Shown here: positions 59,035 to 64,000 of the stretch, one piece after another
Numbering within the stretch: the stretch's first letter is position 1
Layout: each line of letters opens with the position of its first letter
DNA from: Flavivirga algicola
GTDB taxonomy: Bacteria; Bacteroidota; Bacteroidia; Flavobacteriales; Flavobacteriaceae
DNA: 64,000 nt
Direction of reading: 5' to 3'
NCBI RefSeq assembly: GCF_012910715.1
Contig: NZ_JABBHF010000007.1
Span: 191,001-255,000 of the forward strand
Notes under the pieces: model-generated
What the model was told of the DNA's origin: nothing
Database searches by the model: none
Seen by the model: only the letters and a program-made list of their open reading frames with translations
Program-made: the position numbers and the translations under genes

Positions 59035-59119
59035 ATACCTAATATTTCATCGATGTTATTACCCTAAGGTGAGAAGTTTATCTTGAGCGTAGTCGAAAGG
59101 AACTTGGTCTACTGTCCTT

Positions 59120-59827
59120 TTATTTCAAATGGCTTAGATCTGTTCCAGAATCTACTTCATAGGGAAGTTTGTTGTATTCAAAAACACGTGCAGTTAAAGC
59201 TCCCTTCAATATAATAGAATTATTGTTTACTTCTAGCCAGCTCCCTTCCCGTAAGCCGATAACGGGTTGAGTATTAAAATTATGAAATTCTTTTATTCTG
59301 GTTTCTCGGGTTTCACCCATATGCTTACTGTTTTTATCTGGGTCTAAATAATGTGGGTTAATATTAAAAGGAACAAAACCTAAGGCTTTAAAACTGGGAG
59401 GGTACACGATAGGCATATCGTTAGTTGTTTTTATAGTTAGCCCACAAATATTACTGCCAGCACTAGTTCCTAAATATGGTGTTCCTTTTTTTATGGCTGA
59501 TTGCAAGGGGACTATTAAATCGTTTTTGTAAAGCTGGTTGGTTAAAACAAATGTATTGCCACCTCCAATAAAAATAGCCTTGGCTTTTTTAACAGCTTCT
59601 ACAGGGTTTTTATAGGTGTGGATACCAGTCACATTTTTATTGATTTTATAAAAGGCAACACGTACTGTTCTAGTATAGTCATCGTGGGATATACCACTTG
59701 GTCTGGCATAAGGAATAAACAATATCTCTTCAATCCCTTTAAAAAAAGTAGATAGATTATCTAAAATATAATCTAAATAACCACTTCCGTGAATTGTTGA
59801 AGTACTCGCAATTATTATATTTTTCAT
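59120..59827 (-). CDS. pepE: Peptidase E (S51 family dipeptidase)
   Basis: About 235 residues from the Met at 59827 (MKNIIIASTSTIHGSGYL); in-frame Mets upstream (59857, 59836) precede a hydrophobic non-family stretch. Serine peptidase cleaving Asp-X dipeptides. The nucleophile Ser lies in YLGTSAGSNICG after the GGGNTF oxyanion segment (FIGGGNTFVLTNQL), and the His in FNINPHYLDPD completes the active site. Cytoplasmic, single gene. Confidence 0.9.
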   Translation of the reverse strand: MKNIIIASTSTIHGSGYLDYILDNLSTFFKGIEEILFIPYARPSGISHDDYTRTVRVAFYKINKNVTGIHTYKNPVEAVKKAKAIFIGGGNTFVLTNQLYKNDLIVPLQSAIKKGTPYLGTSAGSNICGLTIKTTNDMPIVYPPSFKALGFVPFNINPHYLDPDKNSKHMGETRETRIKEFHNFNTQPVIGLREGSWLEVNNNSIILKGALTARVFEYNKLPYEVDSGTDLSHLK

Positions 59828-59951
59828 AATAAACATTTTCAAAGTAAAACTAACCATTATACAATTAATATTAATATTATGTATAAGAAATTTTTATGGG
59901 TTTAGGTATTGAAAAGTCTAATAAAAATGTTATTTTAATAAAAAAAATAAT

Positions 59952-60761
59952 ATGAAAAAAACCATTTTCTTTTTTGCGCTACTATCCACAATACACGTTT
60001 TGTCTCAAAACATTAAACGTGTAAAGGTTAACGGAAAAATAATAGTTGAAAGCAGTGATATTTCTGGTATAACCATTTTTAATGTGTCATCAAACAAAGG
60101 AACTGTTACTAATGAAAATGGAGAATTTAAATTGAAGGTCGGTTTAGATGATTTAATTGAGGTGAGCGCATTGCAATATCAAAATCTTAATTTTAAAATT
60201 AATGAAGCTATTATGCAGTCTAAAACAATGAAGCTTTTTTTAATTGAAGAAGTTTATAAGTTGGAAGAGATTGTTGTGTCGACAAAAGGATTGTCGGGAA
60301 ATTTAAAAACAGATATAGAAAATACCGATATTTTTAGACCTAAATTAGATGCACTGTATTTCGGAATTAAACATAGTGATGATTTCAATTTTAAGGATGA
60401 TTACAAGTCTAAGGCCAAGAACATCACATTGAATTCCGAGAATCAAACCATGATTAACGGACTTAATATAGTAAATGTAGTTGATCAATTATTACTGCCG
60501 TTGTTTAGATCTGAAGTTACTGATAAAAAGAAATCTGGTATTCCAGATGTCCCTGTTGAATCAATAAAGTATTATTTTGGATCGGAGTTCTTAACTGATA
60601 ATTTTAATATCCCAAGCCATCGCGTGGAAGAGTTTATAAGGTTTGTTGAAAGTAAAGACTTTGATTTTTCACTACTCAACTATGGAAAAGAAATGGAATT
60701 TCTTGAATTATTGAATAAAAAAAGCGTTGACTTTTTAAGCTTGAATGAGAAAAAACAGTAA
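59952..60761 (+). CDS. Secreted carboxypeptidase-regulatory-like domain protein, tandem paralogue 1
   Basis: 269 residues. Signal peptide (MKKTIFFFALLSTIHVLSQ), then a CarboxypepD_reg-like beta-sandwich (about 20-110: VKVNGKIIVESSDISGITIF, SNKGTVTNENGEFKLKVGLDD) ending in the linker LEEIVVSTKGLSGNLKTDIEN. The C-terminal ~150 residues are helical and unassigned, with IPDVPVESIKYYFG and IPSHRVEEFIRFVES. Unlike the usual setting of this domain, no TonB receptor barrel follows. First of three tandem paralogues that share domain order and the linker. Confidence 0.75.
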   Translation: MKKTIFFFALLSTIHVLSQNIKRVKVNGKIIVESSDISGITIFNVSSNKGTVTNENGEFKLKVGLDDLIEVSALQYQNLNFKINEAIMQSKTMKLFLIEEVYKLEEIVVSTKGLSGNLKTDIENTDIFRPKLDALYFGIKHSDDFNFKDDYKSKAKNITLNSENQTMINGLNIVNVVDQLLLPLFRSEVTDKKKSGIPDVPVESIKYYFGSEFLTDNFNIPSHRVEEFIRFVESKDFDFSLLNYGKEMEFLELLNKKSVDFLSLNEKKQ

Positions 60762-60869
60762 GTTCAATAACACTTTTTAAGTTTTAAGTATGTTTTAACA
60801 AAAGTTTAAAATGGTTTTTCAATTTATTTAAGATTTGAAAGGCGTTCTTTATACTTAAATTTGACCAAC

Positions 60870-61682
60870 TTGAAACGTGTATTAACTGCTTTTGTATTCC
60901 TTTTTTTATCACTTTGCGTAGACGGACAGTCAATTAGCAGGGTAAAAGTAAAAGGGATTATTCTTTCCTCTAGTAATGATGTTGAAGCAGTAACAATTTT
61001 CAATACGTCATCTAATAAAGGTGCGATCACTAATGAAAAGGGCGAATTCGTTATTAAAGTGACGTTGCGCGATGTCATTGAAATTTCAGCTTTACAATTT
61101 CAAACCGTTTCAGTTACTATAGATGAAGACGTTGTTAAAACAAAGCAGTTAAAAATACAATTGGTAGAGCAAGTTAACCAATTAGATGCAGTAACGCTTT
61201 CGTCTGGTCTTACAGGTAATATATTAACAGATGTCGCAAATGTAAAAACTGTTGACCCTATACGTATCGATATGGGGAATATGGATGCCGTTTTTGAATA
61301 TAACGATGTCAAAGCATTTGATAACGATGTTGTTGAAAATCATTTAAAATCTGTAATTAATCCTGAAGCACGTAATTATCTTCCTGATGCTGTAAAAATT
61401 ATTGAATTATTATTTAAAAGAGACCTATCTATTAAAATAGATCGACCTAAAGGACAAGTAAAAGATAGGGCAGAAGTAAAAAAGTTATTAGACGTTTATA
61501 GTCGCAAGTATATAAGCAAAACTTTTAGTATCCCATTAGCACATGTTGTTACCTTTGTTGCTTTTGCGGAAGAAAGGGGGATAGCTCCAGAGCTATTTAA
61601 GCGTGAAAATGAAATGCGGCTTATTGAGTTTTTAATAAAACAGAGTGAATCGTTTTTAAAACTTCAAGATGTTAAAAATTAA
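60870..61682 (+). CDS. Secreted carboxypeptidase-regulatory-like domain protein, tandem paralogue 2
   Basis: 270 residues from the TTG at 60870 (LKRVLTAFVFLFLSLC as signal peptide); no in-frame ATG is suitably placed, and another TTG at 60861 is less likely. Closest to paralogue 1: ISRVKVKGIILSSSNDVEAVTIFN, SNKGAITNEKGEFVIKVTLRD, LTGNILTDVANV, and C-terminal IPLAHVVTFVAFAEERG. The non-ATG start predicts lower expression than its neighbours. Its 3' end overlaps paralogue 3 by 14 bases. Confidence 0.75.
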   Translation: MKRVLTAFVFLFLSLCVDGQSISRVKVKGIILSSSNDVEAVTIFNTSSNKGAITNEKGEFVIKVTLRDVIEISALQFQTVSVTIDEDVVKTKQLKIQLVEQVNQLDAVTLSSGLTGNILTDVANVKTVDPIRIDMGNMDAVFEYNDVKAFDNDVVENHLKSVINPEARNYLPDAVKIIELLFKRDLSIKIDRPKGQVKDRAEVKKLLDVYSRKYISKTFSIPLAHVVTFVAFAEERGIAPELFKRENEMRLIEFLIKQSESFLKLQDVKN

Positions 61683-62469
61683 GGGTTTTATAGTAATATT
61701 TGTTTTGTTTCCTTTTCAAACAATTTTATCTCAATCTGTTGAAATATTTGGAAAGGTTCAAAGTAATTCTGGAATAGAGAATATTCATGTCATTAACAAA
61801 ACAGCTCAGGTTTTTACCATAACAAATAAAACAGGCGAGTTTAGAATTAATGTTGCTTTAAATGATTCTTTGGTATTTTCATCTGTCCAACATCAATTTA
61901 AGGAAGTTGTTATTTCGAGTAATATTATTTCAACTAAAATACTTCTGGTAAAATTAGATGAACAAATTAACGAACTAGATGAAGTTGTTGTGGGGAAGGT
62001 CCTAACAGGAGATTTACTTAAAGATATAGCTAATGTAGAAGGTGATCCTCCTATTAATTTTTATGACGTAGGCATACCAGGTTATACAGGTAGAATAGCT
62101 ACACAAAGTGAACGGCGTTTAAGCGAAGCGGGTGTGTTTAAACCGCAAATGTTATTAGGGCTGTTGGGAGGAGGTGTGCCTTTAAACCCTATATTAAATG
62201 GTATTTCGGGGCGAACAAAAATGTTAAAAAACCGCGTCATGATTGAAAGAAAAGAATCGTTGATAAACACCATAAAAACGAGATTGTCAAAAGATTTTTT
62301 TGCTTCAAACCCATTGGATGAAGACTTAAGAATGGATTTTTTCTATTTCTGTGCTGATGATGAAAATTTTATCAAGTATTGCAAAAACGAAACCGATTTT
62401 AAAATACTAATTTTTTTAAGGCATAAGTACAAACAGTATACTGAAAATTTAGAGATTGCAAACGACTAA
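61669..62469 (+). CDS. Secreted carboxypeptidase-regulatory-like domain protein, tandem paralogue 3
   Basis: 266 residues; signal peptide (MLKIKGFIVIFVLFPFQTILSQ). The N-terminal domain is the most diverged of the three (VEIFGKVQSNSGIENIHVIN, TNKTGEFRINVALND), but the linker ELDEVVVGKVLTGDLLKDIANVEGDPP is clearly shared. The C-terminal part differs: GLLGGGVPLNPILNGISGRTK, a Gly-rich stretch not present in the other two, then a helical end. It overlaps paralogue 2 by 14 bases, so 2 and 3 are translationally coupled. Confidence 0.75.
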   Translation: MLKIKGFIVIFVLFPFQTILSQSVEIFGKVQSNSGIENIHVINKTAQVFTITNKTGEFRINVALNDSLVFSSVQHQFKEVVISSNIISTKILLVKLDEQINELDEVVVGKVLTGDLLKDIANVEGDPPINFYDVGIPGYTGRIATQSERRLSEAGVFKPQMLLGLLGGGVPLNPILNGISGRTKMLKNRVMIERKESLINTIKTRLSKDFFASNPLDEDLRMDFFYFCADDENFIKYCKNETDFKILIFLRHKYKQYTENLEIAND

Positions 62470-62562
62470 TCTCCTTTTGGAATACTTTTTGAAACATGAT
62501 TTAATAACAATTAGGGACAAACTCATGGTGCTAAAATAATTACCTTAGCAAAAAATATTTAG

Positions 62563-63066
62563 ATGAAATTTATTAAAACATTTTTATTTTTTTTAGTAAT
62601 TCCGCTATTTGCATTTACAAGCCTGCATAAGTATTATGTCAGTGTTACTCAAATTAATTTTATAGAAGAGAAGCAATCGGTACAAATAACGACAAGGATT
62701 TTTATTGACGATTTTGAAAATTTATTACGTCATCGCTATGATGAATCTATTACATTGGCCATAGAAGATGAACCAAAAACTATAGATAACTACATTGATA
62801 GTTATTTAAAGGAAAGCATAAAAGTCAAGATTAACAATGAAGAAGCCCATCTTAATTTTATAGGAAAAAAATACGATCAGGATATTATGCGCTGCTATTT
62901 AGAAATAGAAGGTATTCACAGCATTGAATCTTTTGAAATTACCAATAAAGTATTATTCGATTTATTCAAAGAGCAACAAAATATAGTAAAGACAAAAATT
63001 TACTCCAAACAAAAAAGTTTCATACATATTCCAGAAAAGGACAATACATTGTTAAAGTTTAATTAA
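62563..63066 (+). CDS. DUF6702-family secreted protein
   Basis: 167 residues; signal peptide (MKFIKTFLFFLVIPLFAFTS) then HKYYVSVTQINFIEEKQSVQ, typical of the small Bacteroidota family I know as DUF6702. It continues beta-rich (VQITTRIFIDDFENLLRHRY) with a helical centre and ends NTLLKFN. Function unknown. It lies directly upstream of an M1 metallopeptidase gene, an arrangement I believe is conserved in flavobacteria. Confidence 0.8.
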   Translation: MKFIKTFLFFLVIPLFAFTSLHKYYVSVTQINFIEEKQSVQITTRIFIDDFENLLRHRYDESITLAIEDEPKTIDNYIDSYLKESIKVKINNEEAHLNFIGKKYDQDIMRCYLEIEGIHSIESFEITNKVLFDLFKEQQNIVKTKIYSKQKSFIHIPEKDNTLLKFN

Positions 63067-63188
63067 AAGTAAGTTAAAACTGAGTTAAAACGTTTTAGAA
63101 TTCATTATTTTCGAATGTTTTTTGTGATAAAAAATCAATAATTATTGCTTAATCACTAAATTCATTAAACAAAATATAAAAATTGACA

Positions 63189-64000
63189 ATGAAAAAACTC
63201 AAGTACTATTTCCTTTCTTTGGCTTTTGTTTCGACCAGTATTTTTGCACAAGAACAAGAAAAGGCAAAACCCCAAGGTCACACAGACCAGAACAAATTTA
63301 GGCAAATGAAAGATGTGTTGCCTACACCAAACGACACCAGAACAGCTTCTGGTGCACCTGGTCACCAATACACACAACAAAAAGTCGATTATATAATGGA
63401 TATTCGTTTAGATGAATCTAAAAATCAGATTTATGGAAACGAAAAAATAACATATCATAACAATTCCAAAGATTATTTGGAGTATTTATGGGTGCAGCTT
63501 GACCAAAATATGAGAGCTAAAGATTCCAAAACCCCAGATATCGCAACGGAATCTTTTGATAGTCCTCTAAATGGCCCAAAAAGCTTTACGAAAGCAAATT
63601 TAAAGAAGCCTTTTGATGGTGGTTTTAATATCGATTATGTAAAAAATGCTGATGGTACAGATTTGCCTTTTATGATAAATCAAACCATGATGCGAATTAA
63701 TTTGTCTAAACCATTAGCTCCGGGAGGCGTGTTTAAGTTTCAAATTAAGTGGTGGTATAATGTCAATAATCATATTCTTGATGGTGGGCGGTCTGGTTAC
63801 GAGGCATTTCCAGATGGAAACAGTACCTATGTCATTGCGCAGTTCTATCCCAGACTCTGTGTTTACGATAATGTTGAAGGCTGGCAAAATATGCAATTTT
63901 GGGGACGTAGTGAATTTGCTCTGGAATTTGGGGATTTTGATGTTAAACTAACAGTACCAGCAGATCATAAATTAGAAGCAACTGGAGTATTACAAAATGA
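63189..64000 (+). CDS. M1-family metallopeptidase, N-terminal part (runs off the window)
   Basis: Open frame from the ATG at 63189 to the right edge, 270 codons, no stop. Signal peptide MKKLKYYFLSLAFVSTSIFA. The start of an aminopeptidase-N-like beta domain is clear: YTQQKVDYIMDIRLDESKNQ, YGNEKITYHNNSKDYLEYLW, VQLDQNMRA, and later GGVFKFQIKWWYNVN and YVIAQFYPRLCVYDNVEGWQ. The HExxH zinc site lies beyond the window. It is a periplasmic or secreted peptidase of the long Bacteroidota M1 group. Confidence 0.85.
   Translation, partial: MKKLKYYFLSLAFVSTSIFAQEQEKAKPQGHTDQNKFRQMKDVLPTPNDTRTASGAPGHQYTQQKVDYIMDIRLDESKNQIYGNEKITYHNNSKDYLEYLWVQLDQNMRAKDSKTPDIATESFDSPLNGPKSFTKANLKKPFDGGFNIDYVKNADGTDLPFMINQTMMRINLSKPLAPGGVFKFQIKWWYNVNNHILDGGRSGYEAFPDGNSTYVIAQFYPRLCVYDNVEGWQNMQFWGRSEFALEFGDFDVKLTVPADHKLEATGVLQN

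Larger units (their letters stand above)
58870..59110. repeat. Tandem 115-bp repeat carrying the tRNA-Gly 3' end
   Basis: Copy 1 is 58870-58984, copy 2 58985-59099, and an 11-base start of a third copy follows. Copies 1 and 2 differ at about three positions. Each begins with the last 17 bases of the tRNA (T-arm and acceptor strand), followed by a terminator and the repeat core CTTGAGCGTAGTCGAAAGG. Confidence 0.9.

Noticed and set aside
63165-63380. Minus-strand frame at the right end
   Set aside because: Antisense to the signal peptide and first domain of the M1 peptidase, which has strong family signatures.
1-64000. Insertion sequences, prophage, CRISPR array, integron, toxin-antitoxin pair
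   Set aside because: No transposase, integrase, Cas, phage structural gene or regularly spaced repeat array was found on either strand; the only element-like object is the GxxExxY cassette.

Overview
The window looks like a chromosomal segment from a marine member of the Flavobacteriaceae (Bacteroidota). The grounds are the low G+C content, start sites with little Shine-Dalgarno signal, many upstream boxes matching the Bacteroidota -7 consensus TAnnTTTG, type IX secretion (T9SS) parts and cargo, a Na+-pumping NADH dehydrogenase (Nqr), and a secreted GH86-type enzyme for red-algal galactans. I saw no transposase, phage gene, CRISPR array or rRNA. There is one tRNA (Gly, TCC).

Layout. 0-8.3 kb: end of a LysR regulator, then accD, fbaA, the outer-membrane assembly lipoprotein TamL, a TrmH-type RNA methylase, an unknown protein, porT and ubiE/menG. 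8.5-12.3 kb: trkA-trkH potassium uptake, an orphan response regulator and a probable small RNA. 12.4-16.5 kb: two small tail-anchored proteins, a PLP aminotransferase, a fatty-acid desaturase and rsmG. 16.5-22.6 kb: a TPR protein, an ECF sigma factor coupled to a YciI/DGPF protein, uxuA, a membrane AraC regulator and a lipocalin-like lipoprotein. 22.6-28.7 kb: pruA, a TANGO2/NRDE protein, a possible thiol hydrolase, an SH3-like secreted protein, apaG and the T9SS plug protein. 28.8-41.3 kb: nqrABCDEF and, 5 kb on, a small protein plus apbE, the flavin transferase that matures NqrB/NqrC; between them on the other strand lie a Cys-rich small protein, the GH86 enzyme and a lipoprotein. 41.3-50.8 kb: a hybrid kinase/AraC regulator, a TonB-dependent receptor, a large T9SS-secreted SBBP/LRR protein and two secreted unknowns. 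50.8-58.8 kb: DUF423, a methyltransferase, a GxxExxY gene inside an inverted-repeat cassette, map, a CoA-transferase, a HAD hydrolase, gpmI, an ankyrin protein, an M48 protease and a GNAT enzyme. 58.8-64 kb: tRNA-Gly with a tandemly duplicated 3' end, a peptidase E, three tandem paralogous secreted proteins, a DUF6702 protein and the start of an M1 metallopeptidase.

How it fits together. Nqr and ApbE form one functional unit making the sodium gradient. PorT and the plug protein belong to the T9SS, and the proteins at 35.7 kb and 46.3 kb carry its C-terminal sorting domain. TamL serves outer-membrane assembly. Most of the rest is housekeeping.

The least explained structures are the 476-bp GxxExxY cassette bounded by 34-bp inverted repeats (33/34 identical) between map and a methyltransferase that starts with TTG; a terminator at 12.26 kb with no gene in front of it; a flavobacterial dispersed repeat sitting in the loop of a convergent terminator at 13.2 kb; and the 2.1-copy 115-bp repeat carrying the tRNA-Gly 3' end. 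All functional statements rest on reading the sequence and on recall of families; no search was run.
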